A stretch of DNA of 64,000 bases from Glycomyces tritici (GCF_030403505.1 NZ_JAUEMJ010000005.1:123879-187878), one strand, 5' to 3'. Counted from the stretch's first letter, positions 1 through 9,331 are shown. Translations and numbers: made by a program. The notes: generated by a model from the sequence alone, not told the origin.

Positions 1-654
1 GCTCCCCGGGCGGGTGCCGAAGCCCTGGGTGGTGAGCGGGATCTTCGTGGGGGAGCCCGAGTAGGAGATCATGTCGGCGTTGAGCTTCACGTACCAGAGG
101 TTCGGGTTGCCCCAGTACAGGTAGGCCTGGCCGTCGGTGTCGATGAAGACCGTGGGGTCGATCTCGCCGTTCTGGACCAGCGGGCGCCCGAGGGCGTCCC
201 GGAACGGCCCGGTGGGGCTGTCCGCCACGGCCACCCCGATGGCGGGCCTGCCGGTGGCGTCGTTGATGACCGGCACGTACCAGTAGAACTTGCCGTTGCG
301 CTCCACGGCCTGGCCGGCCCACGCGTCCTGGCGCGCCCAGGAGAACGTGTCGAGGTTGAGCGGCGAGCCGTGGTCGGTCCAGTTGACCATGTCGTCGGAG
401 GACCAGACCCGCCACTCCTTCATGGTGAACCAGGTCGAGCCGTCCTCGTCGTGGCCGGTGTAGAGGTAGACGCGGCCGTTGTGGACCAGGGGCGCGGGGT
501 CGGCGGTGTAGATGGTCTGGACGATCGGATTGTCGGCCCGCGCGGGGGAGGGCGACGGATCGGCGGCGGTGCTCAGCAGGGCCGCGACGACCACGGCGAC
601 GACGGCCGCTGCGATCGCGGCCGGCCGGCGCCGGGTGGCATTCGGGGTCTTCAT
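1..654 (-). CDS. Secreted glycoside hydrolase, GH43 family, C-terminus beyond window edge
   Basis: The frame is open from ATG at 654 through base 1, so 218 N-terminal residues are seen. A GGAGAGG ribosome site lies about 5 nt before the ATG. The N-terminus has three arginines (residues 8-10) followed by a long Ala/Val stretch and a Ser/Pro-rich segment, which fits a Sec or Tat export signal. The mature part has five-bladed-propeller GH43 landmarks: an early [12 protein letters not shown] with the probable catalytic-base Asp, and later [18 protein letters not shown] with the second conserved Asp. GH43 enzymes remove arabinofuranosyl or xylosyl groups from plant hemicellulose or pectin. The acid Glu would lie past the edge or near it, so exact specificity is open. 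It is divergent from the importer operon at 1085. The family call is solid. Confidence 0.85.
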   Translation of the reverse strand, partial: MKTPNATRRRPAAIAAAVVAVVVAALLSTAADPSPSPARADNPIVQTIYTADPAPLVHNGRVYLYTGHDEDGSTWFTMKEWRVWSSDDMVNWTDHGSPLNLDTFSWARQDAWAGQAVERNGKFYWYVPVINDATGRPAIGVAVADSPTGPFRDALGRPLVQNGEIDPTVFIDTDGQAYLYWGNPNLWYVKLNADMISYSGSPTKIPLTTQGFGTRPGS

Positions 655-711
655 GGGAAACCTCTCCGGCGCTCGCGCGCCACAGGTGTCACGCAGGAAT
701 CTCGGACGCCC

Positions 712-724
712 TCGAAACTTTCGA
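712..724. promoter_or_regulatory. Candidate LacI-type operator, CGAA-N3-TTCG class
   Basis: TCGAAACTTTCGA is a perfect 13-bp palindrome about 58 bp upstream of the secreted GH43 start. The core CGAAACTTTCG is the exact reverse complement of the site at 15962. A CGAA-N-TTCG type element is recalled as the target of LacI-family xylose/xylan regulators in Streptomyces. The assignment to this promoter is inferred from position. Confidence 0.55.
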
Positions 725-959
725 CTGATGTGTCGAAAACAAGGGCTACAGGTCAGGGTATCCATAGTGTCTAGATATGTAAATAGGTCGATATCTGACT
801 CGAGGTTGCGTGTGCCCGCGACCTGGGAGTCTCATCATGCGGGCGGAGAGATCTGATCAATGACCGCGTCAATTCAGAAGGCACCGCCCAAATCCGGACA
901 CAAGGCGAGATTGAAGATCGCTCCCATAGAAGAGATCAGATCTTTCGGCGTTCGATGTA

Positions 960-1001
960 TTGACGGATCTGATTCCTCGTATCTATCGTGAACGTTCACG
1001 A
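960..1001 (+). promoter_or_regulatory. Promoter with overlapping 16-bp palindromic operator for the first importer operon
   Basis: A -35-like TTGACG lies at 960-965, with a TATCTAT-like -10 at about 980-986. The perfect palindrome TCGTGAACGTTCACGA (986-1001) overlaps the -10 and the likely start site, which is where a repressor would block RNA polymerase. The operon downstream encodes its own LacI regulator (5942-6949), the natural candidate to bind here. Apart from this element and the 712 site I see nothing definite in the 655-1084 gap. Confidence 0.55.
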
Positions 1002-1084
1002 AGTCCAGGTCGCAAAGGAGCGAGCGTGCGAGTGACGAATGGAGAGCGCCCCCGGCAGGCGCGCGGAGCGAAGGCGGCGATGCG

Positions 1085-2077
1085 GTGAGCGCCGTGGTCC
1101 AAGGTGGAGTCGAAGGCGGAGTCGGCAGCGTCGCGAGCCGTGCGGGAGCGGCGCGGACCGTCCCGAAGCCGCGCCGGAAGTCGGTGAAGGACCGCGTCAA
1201 GCGCCACTGGCAGCTCTACCTGCTGCTGGTGCTCCCCGTGGCGTACTTCGTGATCTTCCAATACATCCCGATGGCCAACAACGTGATCGCGTTCAAGGAC
1301 TACAACGTGGTCCAGGGCATCTGGGGCAGCCCCTGGGCAGGGCTCGACCACTTCGAGCGGTTCTTCGCCAACCCCGTTGCGTGGGACCTGATCCGCAACA
1401 CGCTCATGCTGAGCCTCTACGGGTTCCTCGCGGGGTTCCCGGTCCCGATCATCCTCGCCTTGGCGCTCAACGAGGTCCGGGCCAGGTTCTTCAAGCGCAC
1501 CGTCCAGATGGTCACGTACGCACCGCACTTCATCTCGACGGTGATCGTGGTGTCGATGCTCATCCTGATCTTCTCGCCCCGGATCGGGTTCATGGCCGAC
1601 TTCCTCGGGTTCTTCGGCATGGACTCGAACCTCCTCGCCCAGCCCGACGCGTTCCGCAGCGTCTATGTCTGGAGCGACATCTGGCAGACCGCCGGGTACT
1701 CCGCGATCATCTACATGGCCGCGCTCGCGGGCATCGACCCGAGCCTGTACGAGGCCGCCCGGCTCGACGGGGCCAGCCGCCTGCGCAAGATCTGGCACGT
1801 CGACCTGCCCGGCATCGCGCCCACCGTGGTCGTGGTGATGGTCCTGAGCGTCGGCTCGGTGATGGCGATCGGCTTCGAGAAGGCGTTCCTGCTGCAGAAC
1901 CCCCTGAACCTCTCGACCTCGGAGATCATCGCGACCTACACCTACAAGATCGGCCTGCTCAACGCCGACTTCAGCCTCGCGACGGCGGTCGGGCTGTTCA
2001 ACTCCGTCATCAATCTCATCCTGCTCCTGGTTGTCAACACCGTGTCCAAGCGCGTGACCGGCAACGGACTGTGGTGA
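1085..2077 (+). CDS. Sugar ABC transporter permease, LplB type
   Basis: A 330-residue integral membrane protein of a CUT1 carbohydrate importer. A basic cytoplasmic N-terminus precedes six predicted membrane spans starting near residue 42 (LYLLLVLPVAYFVIFQYIPM). The EAA loop that contacts the ATPase is seen near residue 222 (YEAARLDGASRLRKIWHV). The pattern FQYIPMANNVIAFKDYN is typical of the LplB/YtcP subtype, which handles complex oligosaccharides and pairs with unusually large binding proteins, as here. The start is a GTG at 1085 with only a weak ribosome site, so the exact N-terminus is uncertain. It is the first gene of the operon, 14 nt before the second permease. No ATPase is encoded nearby. 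Confidence 0.9.
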   Translation: MSAVVQGGVEGGVGSVASRAGAARTVPKPRRKSVKDRVKRHWQLYLLLVLPVAYFVIFQYIPMANNVIAFKDYNVVQGIWGSPWAGLDHFERFFANPVAWDLIRNTLMLSLYGFLAGFPVPIILALALNEVRARFFKRTVQMVTYAPHFISTVIVVSMLILIFSPRIGFMADFLGFFGMDSNLLAQPDAFRSVYVWSDIWQTAGYSAIIYMAALAGIDPSLYEAARLDGASRLRKIWHVDLPGIAPTVVVVMVLSVGSVMAIGFEKAFLLQNPLNLSTSEIIATYTYKIGLLNADFSLATAVGLFNSVINLILLLVVNTVSKRVTGNGLW

Positions 2078-2091
2078 AGGGAGCCCCTGCA

Positions 2092-3051
2092 ATGACCCTT
2101 GAGACCGCGACCGGCGCGGCCCTCGGCACCGAGCCGGAGTCCAAGGCGCGCAAGTCCAAGCGCCGCCGCCCCACCCCGGTCCAGGACACCCCGGTGGACC
2201 GGATCTTCATGGTCGGCGTCTACATCCTGCTGACGACCTTCCTGCTCATCGTCCTGATCCCCTTGGTCAACATCCTCGCCAGCTCGTTCTCCAGCCCCGC
2301 GGCGGTGTCCGGCGGGCGGGTGTTCCTGTGGCCGATCGACTTCACGCTCGTCGGGTACGAAGCGGTGCTCGGCAACAAGGCCGTCCTCACCGGCTTCGGG
2401 AACTCGCTGTTCTACGCGATCGTCGGGACGGTCATCAGCGTCGCCCTCACGGTGATGATCGCCTACCCGCTCTCACGCTCGGAACTGGTGGGCCGCAAGG
2501 TCCTCATCGGCGGCGTCCTGTTCACCATGCTGTTCTCCGGCGGCCTGATCCCGACCTACATGGTGGTGCGGGCCCTCGGCCTGCTCGACACCCGGTGGGC
2601 GATCATCCTCCCCGCAGCGGTCGGCGCCTGGCAGGTGCTCATCGCGATGACCTTCTTCCGCTCCTCGATCCCCGGCGAGCTCTACGAGGCGGCGCAGCTC
2701 GACGGGGCCAGCGATCTGCGGTTCCTGTGGTCGGTCGTGCTGCCGCTGTCGAAACCGCTGCTCGCGGTCATCGCCCTCATGTACGGCATCGGCCAGTGGA
2801 ACTCGTACTTCAGCGCCCTCATCTACCTCAGAAGCGAAGAGCTGTACCCGCTCCAGCTCGTGCTGCGGAACATCCTGATCGTCAACAACAGCGCCGGGAC
2901 GAACATCGCCGATCAACTCGCGGCCCAGCAGATGGCCGACCTCATGAAGTTCTCCCTCATCGTCATCTCCACCGTGCCCGTGCTCCTCGTCTACCCGTTC
3001 GTGGCCAGGCACTTCACCAAGGGCGTGATGCTCGGCTCCGTGAAGGGCTAA
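2092..3051 (+). CDS. Sugar ABC transporter permease, YtcP type
   Basis: The second membrane subunit of the first importer, 319 residues from ATG 2092, preceded by GAAGGGAG. A basic N-terminal tail (KARKSKRRR near residue 20) leads to six spans, and the EAA loop is seen near residue 199 (YEAAQLDGASDLRFLW). The C-terminus ends GVMLGSVKG, a signature ending of YtcP-type permeases that is repeated in the second importer (19762). It forms a heterodimer with the product of 1085 and should take substrate from the lipoprotein encoded at 3170. Confidence 0.9.
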   Translation: MTLETATGAALGTEPESKARKSKRRRPTPVQDTPVDRIFMVGVYILLTTFLLIVLIPLVNILASSFSSPAAVSGGRVFLWPIDFTLVGYEAVLGNKAVLTGFGNSLFYAIVGTVISVALTVMIAYPLSRSELVGRKVLIGGVLFTMLFSGGLIPTYMVVRALGLLDTRWAIILPAAVGAWQVLIAMTFFRSSIPGELYEAAQLDGASDLRFLWSVVLPLSKPLLAVIALMYGIGQWNSYFSALIYLRSEELYPLQLVLRNILIVNNSAGTNIADQLAAQQMADLMKFSLIVISTVPVLLVYPFVARHFTKGVMLGSVKG

Positions 3052-3169
3052 TTCACGGCTCGCAAACTTCGCCGTGGCCGGCTGACCCGCCTCCCGATCT
3101 TCGCCGTGACCGGCTCGCCGGCGAGTCCCCTCCATTCCCGTCAACTCCTCAATCGAAAGGCAGTCAACG

Positions 3170-4822
3170 ATGACCAGCAGATTCGTCCGAGCGGCAGCGG
3201 CCGGAGCGGCACTGGCCGTATCGGCCACCGCGTTCGCCGCGTGCTCCTCGGAACCGGAGACCACTCCGGACGACGTGATCACGATCTTCGCCCCCCAGGA
3301 CGCCGCCCAAGAGCAGAACCTGGACGAGAACGCGTTCACGAAGTTGCTCGAAGCGAAGTTCGACGTCGACCTCCAGTTCGAGACCACCACCTGGGACGGC
3401 ACCGCGGCAGGGGAGAAGCGGCAGATCTCCCTCGCCAGCGGCGACTACCCCGACGCGTACATGCTCATCCCGTGGATCGACCAGTTCTCCAGCGACGAGC
3501 TGGTGAAGCTCGGCGGCCAGGGCGTGCTCATGCCGCTCGACGACCTCATCGGCGAGGACACCCCGAACCTGGTCGCCGCCTTCGAGAAGGAGCCCGGCTT
3601 CAAGGAGCTGGCGACCTCCCCGGACGGCAAGATCTGGGGCATCCCGGCCTGGAACGACTGCTTCCACTGCTCCTACCCCTCGAAGCTGTGGATGAACTCC
3701 GACTGGCTCGACACGCTCGGCCTGGAGCAGCCCACCACGCCTGAGGAGCTGCGCGCGGTCCTGGAGGCCTTCAAGACCCAGGACCCCAACGGGAACGGCG
3801 CGGCGGACGAGATCCCGCTCTCCGCGACCGGCGGCGGCTCCCTCCTCTCGTACCTGATGAACCCGTTCATCTACACCCCGGAGATGGGTGCGGAGGGCAC
3901 CATCCCGGCCACGCTCGGCGTCGTCGGCGGCGAGGTCGCCATGCAGCCCACCCGCGACGAATGGCGCGACGGCATCTCCTATGCGGCGTCCCTGTACGCG
4001 GACGGCCTGATCGACGAGGCCGCCTTCACGCAGAACGGCGAGGCGATCATGGCGAAGGGCAACAGCGCCGAGGGCGTGATCGTCGGATCGGCCGCCATGA
4101 TGCACCCGTGGTTCGTCTCCGACGACCACGAGGACGGGCGCTACACGCAGTACGACGCGGTCGCGCCGCTGACCGGGCCGAACGGGAGCGACGCCACCTA
4201 CACCGGCGGCGCCGCCGGAGCCGCGCCCGGCGCGACGTTCGTCATCACGAACCGCTCCAGCGAGGCGAAGCAGAAGAAGCTCATGCAGATCGTCGACTTC
4301 ATGGTCTCCTACGACGGCCACGTGCAGGGCGAGTTCGGCGTCGAGGGCGTCAACTGGGTCGGGCCCGAGGCGGGCGACGTGGCCCTGGACGAGACCCTCG
4401 AACCGAACTTCAAGGTCCTCGCACTGCCCGAGGGCGAGGGGCTGAACAACTCCTGGGGCCCGATCGCGCAGTTCTTCACCGACGCGGAGTTCCGCAACTC
4501 CCAGGTCACCGCGACCGACGTCGACACGCCCGAAGGCTACGAGCGCCGCCTGTTCGAAGCCACGGAGCTCTACGCCGGCCACGAGTCCGACGAGCTGTTC
4601 CCCTACTGGGAGGCGGCGGTGACCGGCGAGACCGCGAAGGAGCTCGCCACGATCCAGACCAATGTGGAGAGCTTCGTGGTCCAGGCGGCCGCGGAGTTCG
4701 TGAGCGGCGTCCGCGACATCGAGAGCGACGAGGACTGGGCCGAGTTCCAGCAGAACCTCACCGACCTCGGCGCCGAGCGGTACGTCCAGATCTACCAAGA
4801 GGCATGGGACGCCTCGAAGTAG
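3170..4822 (+). CDS. Oligosaccharide-binding lipoprotein of ABC importer
   Basis: A 550-residue extracellular solute-binding protein (family 1-like, LplA type). The signal peptide is short and Ala-rich and ends in a lipobox AFAAC, with lipidation expected at Cys25. The mature protein is rich in Trp, Asp and Glu as expected for sugar binding, and it is about 100 residues longer than ordinary CUT1 binding proteins, matching the LplB/YtcP permeases upstream. The gene is third in the operon, 118 nt after the permease, with a GAAAGGCAG ribosome site. A strong hairpin follows it (4841-4880) and probably makes this the most abundant product. The substrate is likely an arabino-oligosaccharide, inferred from the following GH43 and GH127. 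Confidence 0.9.
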   Translation: MTSRFVRAAAAGAALAVSATAFAACSSEPETTPDDVITIFAPQDAAQEQNLDENAFTKLLEAKFDVDLQFETTTWDGTAAGEKRQISLASGDYPDAYMLIPWIDQFSSDELVKLGGQGVLMPLDDLIGEDTPNLVAAFEKEPGFKELATSPDGKIWGIPAWNDCFHCSYPSKLWMNSDWLDTLGLEQPTTPEELRAVLEAFKTQDPNGNGAADEIPLSATGGGSLLSYLMNPFIYTPEMGAEGTIPATLGVVGGEVAMQPTRDEWRDGISYAASLYADGLIDEAAFTQNGEAIMAKGNSAEGVIVGSAAMMHPWFVSDDHEDGRYTQYDAVAPLTGPNGSDATYTGGAAGAAPGATFVITNRSSEAKQKKLMQIVDFMVSYDGHVQGEFGVEGVNWVGPEAGDVALDETLEPNFKVLALPEGEGLNNSWGPIAQFFTDAEFRNSQVTATDVDTPEGYERRLFEATELYAGHESDELFPYWEAAVTGETAKELATIQTNVESFVVQAAAEFVSGVRDIESDEDWAEFQQNLTDLGAERYVQIYQEAWDASK

Positions 4823-4840
4823 GCCTTTCCCTCCCCACCA

Positions 4841-4880
4841 GGTGGGCCGCCCCAGGGGTCGAGACCGGGGGCGGCCCACC
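4841..4880 (+). terminator. Intercistronic hairpin after the binding-protein gene
   Basis: GGTGGGCCGCCCC (4841-4853) pairs perfectly with GGGGCGGCCCACC (4868-4880) around a 14-nt loop. No T-run follows, so it may stabilise the upstream message or attenuate read-through into the GH43 and lacI genes rather than end transcription. Confidence 0.6.
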
Positions 4881-4918
4881 GCCGCGAACACCTGCAGCAA
4901 TCCATCGACAGGAGACCC

Positions 4919-5911
4919 ATGTCCACCGCACCCGGCTCTGCTTCGAACGACGCCGCCTCGAACGACGCCGCGCCGTACGCCGGCTACCTCTACGCGCACT
5001 TCAAACGCGAGGACGCCGACGGCGAGCAGATCTACTTCGCCCTGAGCGAGGGCAACGACCCGCTGCACTTCGACGACCTCAACGGCGGCGAGCCGGTCCT
5101 GCGCTCCACCCTGGGGGACGGCGGGGTCCGCGACCCGCACATCGTCCGCGCCCCGGAAGGCGACCGGTTCTACCTGGTCGCCACCGACCTCTGCCTCTAC
5201 AAGAGCCTCGACTGGGACCACCACCAGCGCTGGGGCAGCCGATCCATCATGGTCTGGGAATCGCGCGACCTCGTCGACTGGGGCGAAGGGCGGCTCGTCG
5301 AAGTGTCGCCGCCGGAGGCGGGCAACACCTGGGCGCCCGAAGCGGTGTGGGACCCCGAGCAGGAGGCCTACCTCGTCCACTGGTCGTCCAAGCTCTACGA
5401 CGGCCCCGACCACGTGGGCGAGACCCACAACCGGATCATGTGCGCGACCACCCGCGACTTCCGCGAGTTCTCCGCACCGAAGGTGTGGATCGACCGCGGC
5501 TGGCACACGATCGACACCACCGTCATCGAGCACGACGGCCTGTACCACCGCTTCCTCAAAGACGAGCGCAGCCGCACCCACGGTGTGCCCCACGGCAAGA
5601 CGATCTTCTCCGAGACTTCCCCGAGCCTCACGGCCGCCGCATGGACGCCCCTCGCGGAGGGCATCGGCCTCGGCCCGGTCAGCCAGGGCGAAGGGCCGCT
5701 CGTGTACAAGTCGAACACCGAGGACAAGTGGTACCTCTGGATCGACGAGTTCAAGGCCGACCGCCGCTACGTGCCGTTCGAGACCGACGACCTCGCCGGC
5801 GGCGAGTGGACCCCCTCGACCGACTTCCGGCTGCCCGCGGACCCGTGCCATGGTGTGGTCCTGCCCGTGACCGCGGCGGAGTACGAACGGCTCCAGTCCA
5901 ACTGGGGGTGA
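4919..5911 (+). CDS. Intracellular glycoside hydrolase, GH43 family
   Basis: A 330-residue protein with no signal peptide, so it acts on imported oligosaccharides in the cytoplasm. It starts at ATG 4919 after a GACAGGAG ribosome site. GH43 propeller landmarks are GVRDPHIV (catalytic-base Asp, about residue 73), NTWAPEAVWDP (about 141), HTIDTTVIEHDG (second Asp, about 200) and the late SQGEGPLVYK (candidate acid Glu). Members of this GH43 group are usually alpha-L-arabinofuranosidases or beta-xylosidases. A neighbouring GH127 beta-L-arabinofuranosidase favours arabinose release. The lacI gene follows after 30 nt, in the same operon. Confidence 0.85.
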   Translation: MSTAPGSASNDAASNDAAPYAGYLYAHFKREDADGEQIYFALSEGNDPLHFDDLNGGEPVLRSTLGDGGVRDPHIVRAPEGDRFYLVATDLCLYKSLDWDHHQRWGSRSIMVWESRDLVDWGEGRLVEVSPPEAGNTWAPEAVWDPEQEAYLVHWSSKLYDGPDHVGETHNRIMCATTRDFREFSAPKVWIDRGWHTIDTTVIEHDGLYHRFLKDERSRTHGVPHGKTIFSETSPSLTAAAWTPLAEGIGLGPVSQGEGPLVYKSNTEDKWYLWIDEFKADRRYVPFETDDLAGGEWTPSTDFRLPADPCHGVVLPVTAAEYERLQSNWG

Positions 5912-5941
5912 GACCGAGCAGGTCGAAGGAGGAGGGGAACC

Positions 5942-6949
5942 GTGGCCAAGCGGGTGACGATCCACGATGTGGCGGCCGAGGCCGGCGTGTCGCGCCAGAC
6001 CGTGACGCGGGCGATGAACGACAGGGACGACATCAAGGAGGCGACCCGCGTCCGGGTCCTCGAAGCCGTCGAGCGCCTCGGCTACCGGCCGAGCCGCTTC
6101 GCCCGCAACCTGGTCACCCGGCGCAAGCAGCACGCGCTGGGCCTGGTGGTGGCCTCCTTCGACAACCCGTACTACACGAGCATCGCCGCCGAGATGCTCA
6201 CCGCCGCCGCCGAGCGCGGCTGGCAGCTGATGATGGCGGCCGCGCAGGACGACACGGAGGCCGTGCTCGGCATGCTCGCCTCCCAGGCGGACGTCGTGGC
6301 CCTCCACTTCGGCGGCACCGGGGCCGAGCTGGACGAGATCGCCGGCGGACTGCCCGTGGTGCGCCTGGAGGCCGAGAGCCTCCTGCCCGGCGTCCACTCG
6401 GTCGCGCTCGACATCGAGTCCGGCATCAATGCGGTCGTCGCCGAGCTCCGCGCGCGCGGGGCCCGGCGGTTCGGCATGGTCGACTCGGCGTCCTCGCTCC
6501 AGGCCCACGGCGCCCACGGGGTCCCCGGCGTCTACGGGCCCTCGCCGAAGCGGCGCTGGTACGAGCGCGCCGTGGGCGACCAGCTCGCCGGCGTCACGAT
6601 CGGGGACGAGAGCATCCCCGAAGGGAGCCGGGCCTTCGGCGAGCTGCTGGAGCGGCACCCGGACGTCGACACCGTCCTGATGTTCAACGACCTCATGGCG
6701 CTGGGCGCGGTGCAGCACGCGCAGTCGCACGGCGTCAGCGTCCCCGACCGGGTGCGCATCGTCGGCATCGACGGGCTGGCCCTCGGCGAGGCGGTCCACC
6801 CGAGGCTGACCTCGATCGCCCTCGACGTGCGCGCGCTGGCCTCGCACACCATGGACATCGCGGAACTGGTCGCCAAAGCCGACTTCGCCCGGCTCGACCC
6901 GATCCACCGGAGGGCCGGCTCGTCGATCCTCTGGCGCGAGTCGGCCTGA
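5942..6949 (+). CDS. LacI-family transcriptional repressor
   Basis: A 335-residue regulator from GTG 5942, with a strong AAGGAGGAGGGG ribosome site. The N-terminal helix-turn-helix (VTIHDVAAEAGVSRQTVTRA) and hinge lead into a periplasmic-binding-protein-like sensor domain with the usual MFNDLMALGAVQ and RIVGIDGL motifs. As the last gene of the importer operon it most likely controls that operon through the 16-bp palindrome at 986-1001. It might also control the GH127 gene downstream. The effector is probably an arabino-oligosaccharide or arabinose (inference). Confidence 0.9.
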   Translation: MAKRVTIHDVAAEAGVSRQTVTRAMNDRDDIKEATRVRVLEAVERLGYRPSRFARNLVTRRKQHALGLVVASFDNPYYTSIAAEMLTAAAERGWQLMMAAAQDDTEAVLGMLASQADVVALHFGGTGAELDEIAGGLPVVRLEAESLLPGVHSVALDIESGINAVVAELRARGARRFGMVDSASSLQAHGAHGVPGVYGPSPKRRWYERAVGDQLAGVTIGDESIPEGSRAFGELLERHPDVDTVLMFNDLMALGAVQHAQSHGVSVPDRVRIVGIDGLALGEAVHPRLTSIALDVRALASHTMDIAELVAKADFARLDPIHRRAGSSILWRESA

Positions 6950-6969
6950 GACCCGGGTGCCACCAGGGC

Positions 6970-6999
6970 TTGCGCCGACTGGATCTTTACCGGTAAATT
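6970..6999 (+). promoter_or_regulatory. Promoter and palindrome before the GH127 gene
   Basis: TTGCGC (6970-6975), an 18-nt spacer and TAAATT (6994-6999) form a plausible promoter. TTTACCGGTAAA (6986-6997) is a perfect 12-bp palindrome lying over the -10. A similar CGGTAA half-site followed by ATTTC is seen before the second GH127 gene near 61141. This suggests that GH127 is expressed apart from the operon upstream. Confidence 0.45.
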
Positions 7000-7045
7000 T
7001 CTCGGGACCGGCGCCCTACCTACCTCGCTAATTCAGGAGCCATCG

Positions 7046-9310
7046 ATGAAGACCTTCTCCCTCAGCCAGGTCACCCTGCTGGAGGGCCCCTTCGCACGCG
7101 CCGTGAGCACCGACCTCGAGTACGTGCTCGCCCTGGAACCGGACCGGCTCCTCGCGCCGTTCCTGCGCGAAGCGGGCCTGGAGCCACGCGCGGCCTCCTA
7201 CGGCAACTGGGAGGACAGCGGCCTGGACGGCCACATCGGCGGCCACTGCCTCTCCGCGCTGGCCCTGCTCGCCGCCGCGACCGGCGAGGCCGAACCGCAG
7301 CGGCGGCTCGAGTACATGGTCGCCGAGCTGGCGCGGGCCCAGGACGCCCTCGGCACCGGCTACGTGGGCGGCGTCCCGGGCGGTGCGGCCCTGTTCGAGA
7401 CCCTGCGCGGGGGCGGCGCCGCGGCGGCGACCGCGATCGGCTGGACCGGCGGGCACTGGGTGCCCTGGTACAACCTGCACAAGACCTTCGCCGGCCTCAT
7501 CGACGCGCACCGCCTGCTCGGCAGCAAGCAGGCGCTCGACGTGGTCGTGCGGCTGGCGGACTGGTGGCTCGGGGTCGCGGCGACCCTCGACGACGAGGCG
7601 TTCGAAGCCATGCTCGACACCGAGTTCGGCGGCATGAACGAGGCCTTCGCCGACCTGGCGGCGATCACCGGCCGGGGCGACTACGCCGACATGGCCCGGC
7701 GCTTCTCCCACCGCGCGATCCTCGACCCGCTCCTGGAGCGCCGCGATGGCCTCACCGGCCTGCACGCCAACACCCAGATCCCCAAGGCCGTCGGGTACGC
7801 GGCGGCTGCCGCCGTCCGCGGCGACGAGGACCTGCTGGAGGCGGCCCGGTACTTCTGGCGCGAGGTCGTCGGGCACCGCACGGTGGCCATCGGCGGCAAC
7901 AGCGTCCGCGAGCACTTCCACGCCCTCGGCGACTTCACGCCCATGATCGAGGACCGCGAGGGCCCGGAGACCTGCAACACCTACAACATGCTGAAGCTCG
8001 CCAAGCACCTGGCCGAGTCCGCCTTCGAACCGTCCCTTCTGGACTTCACCGAGCGCGCGGTCTACAACCACCAGCTGGCCTCCCAGCACCCCGAGCGCGG
8101 CGGCTTCGTGTACTTCACCCCGATGCGCCCGCGCCACTACCGGGTCTACTCGCAGCCCGACCTCGGCATGTGGTGCTGCGTGGGCACCGGCATCGAGGCC
8201 CAGGCCAAGTACGGCGAGTTCGTCTTCGGCGAGCACGAGGGCGCCCTGGCGGTCAACCTGTACCTCCCGGCCGAACTGGACGCGCCCGAGTTCGGCGGCC
8301 GGTTCCGCCTGGAGACCGCGTTCCCGGCGGACGAGCACATCGGACTCACGCTCGACCTCGAGGCGCCGCGCGCGTTCGCGCTGCGGCTGCGCGTCCCCGA
8401 CTGGAGCGACGGCCTCGAAGGGCTCACGGTCAACGGCGACCCGGTCGAGGCCGCCGCAGTCCCCGGTGCCGTCGTCCTGGAACGGGAATGGCTGCCGGGC
8501 GACACGGTGGCGTTCCGCCTGCCGCTGCGCCTGCGCGCCGAGCGGCTGCCCGACGGCTCGCCGTGGCAGGCGTACTTCGCCGGGCCCGTCCTGCTGGCCT
8601 CCCGCGACGGCGCCCACCACCTCGACGGGCTCGAGGCCGACGACAGCCGCATGGGGCACGTCGCGCACGGCCCGCTGCTCGGCTTCGCCGACCTCCCGGT
8701 CATCGCGGACGCGCCCGCCGAAGACGTGCTCACCCGCGAAGCGCCCCTGCGCTACCGGCTGGCCTTCGCCGATCCGGCGGGCTCGATCGAGCTGGTGCCG
8801 TTCCACGAGGTCCACGACACCCGCTACACCGTCTACTGGCCCGTGGCCGCCGCCGACCGGACGGCCGAGCGCCGCGCCGAACTGCTCGCGGCCGACAGCG
8901 AGTCGCTCACGCTCGACGCCATGACGGTGGACAAAGTCGCGTTCGGCGAGCAGCAGCCCGAGAGCGACCACGGCTTCCGCGGCGAGGCTACCGAGGTCGC
9001 CGTGGACGCGCAGGGCCGCCGCGCCCGCGCCACCGCCGCCCGGATGTCCGTGGGGCTCAACGACCCCGGCCGCACCGGCCGCACCCTCCGCGTCGGATAC
9101 CGCCACGCGGGCGGTGCCACCGGCGTCACGGTGACACTGGACGGCGAGCTGGTCGCCGCCGAGTCCTGGGAGGGCGAGCACGGTGCCTTCGAGGTCGACT
9201 ACGCCCTGCCTGCGGAGTCCGGGCCCGGCGCTGCGGTCCGCGAACTCGAGTTCACCGCCCCGGAAGGCGGTTCGACGCCGGGCGTGACCATGGTGCGGCT
9301 GCTGCGCTGA
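7046..9310 (+). CDS. GH127 beta-L-arabinofuranosidase, intracellular
   Basis: A 754-residue member of the former DUF1680 family, which hydrolyses beta-L-arabinofuranosyl linkages such as those of hydroxyproline-rich glycoproteins. It has no signal peptide. The (alpha/alpha)6 barrel is followed by beta domains. By alignment from memory with the characterised HypBA1 enzyme, the zinc-cysteine active site is complete: acid/base candidate Glu289 (REHFH), ligands Glu308 and Cys310 (ETCNTYN), and Cys377-Cys378 (WCCVGTG), the first being the nucleophile. It starts at ATG 7046 after AGGAGCC. The context with GH43 enzymes, an importer and a LacI regulator supports a role in arabinan or arabinosylated-protein use. 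A clean terminator follows. Confidence 0.9.
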   Translation: MKTFSLSQVTLLEGPFARAVSTDLEYVLALEPDRLLAPFLREAGLEPRAASYGNWEDSGLDGHIGGHCLSALALLAAATGEAEPQRRLEYMVAELARAQDALGTGYVGGVPGGAALFETLRGGGAAAATAIGWTGGHWVPWYNLHKTFAGLIDAHRLLGSKQALDVVVRLADWWLGVAATLDDEAFEAMLDTEFGGMNEAFADLAAITGRGDYADMARRFSHRAILDPLLERRDGLTGLHANTQIPKAVGYAAAAAVRGDEDLLEAARYFWREVVGHRTVAIGGNSVREHFHALGDFTPMIEDREGPETCNTYNMLKLAKHLAESAFEPSLLDFTERAVYNHQLASQHPERGGFVYFTPMRPRHYRVYSQPDLGMWCCVGTGIEAQAKYGEFVFGEHEGALAVNLYLPAELDAPEFGGRFRLETAFPADEHIGLTLDLEAPRAFALRLRVPDWSDGLEGLTVNGDPVEAAAVPGAVVLEREWLPGDTVAFRLPLRLRAERLPDGSPWQAYFAGPVLLASRDGAHHLDGLEADDSRMGHVAHGPLLGFADLPVIADAPAEDVLTREAPLRYRLAFADPAGSIELVPFHEVHDTRYTVYWPVAAADRTAERRAELLAADSESLTLDAMTVDKVAFGEQQPESDHGFRGEATEVAVDAQGRRARATAARMSVGLNDPGRTGRTLRVGYRHAGGATGVTVTLDGELVAAESWEGEHGAFEVDYALPAESGPGAAVRELEFTAPEGGSTPGVTMVRLLR

Positions 9311-9331
9311 CCCGAGTCCACTGACGACAGA

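Noticed and set aside
3164..6907. Very long minus-strand open frame opposite the importer, GH43 and lacI genes
   Set aside because: Low-complexity Arg/Val/Gly-rich translation without any domain. It is a mirror effect of high-GC third codon positions in real plus-strand genes.
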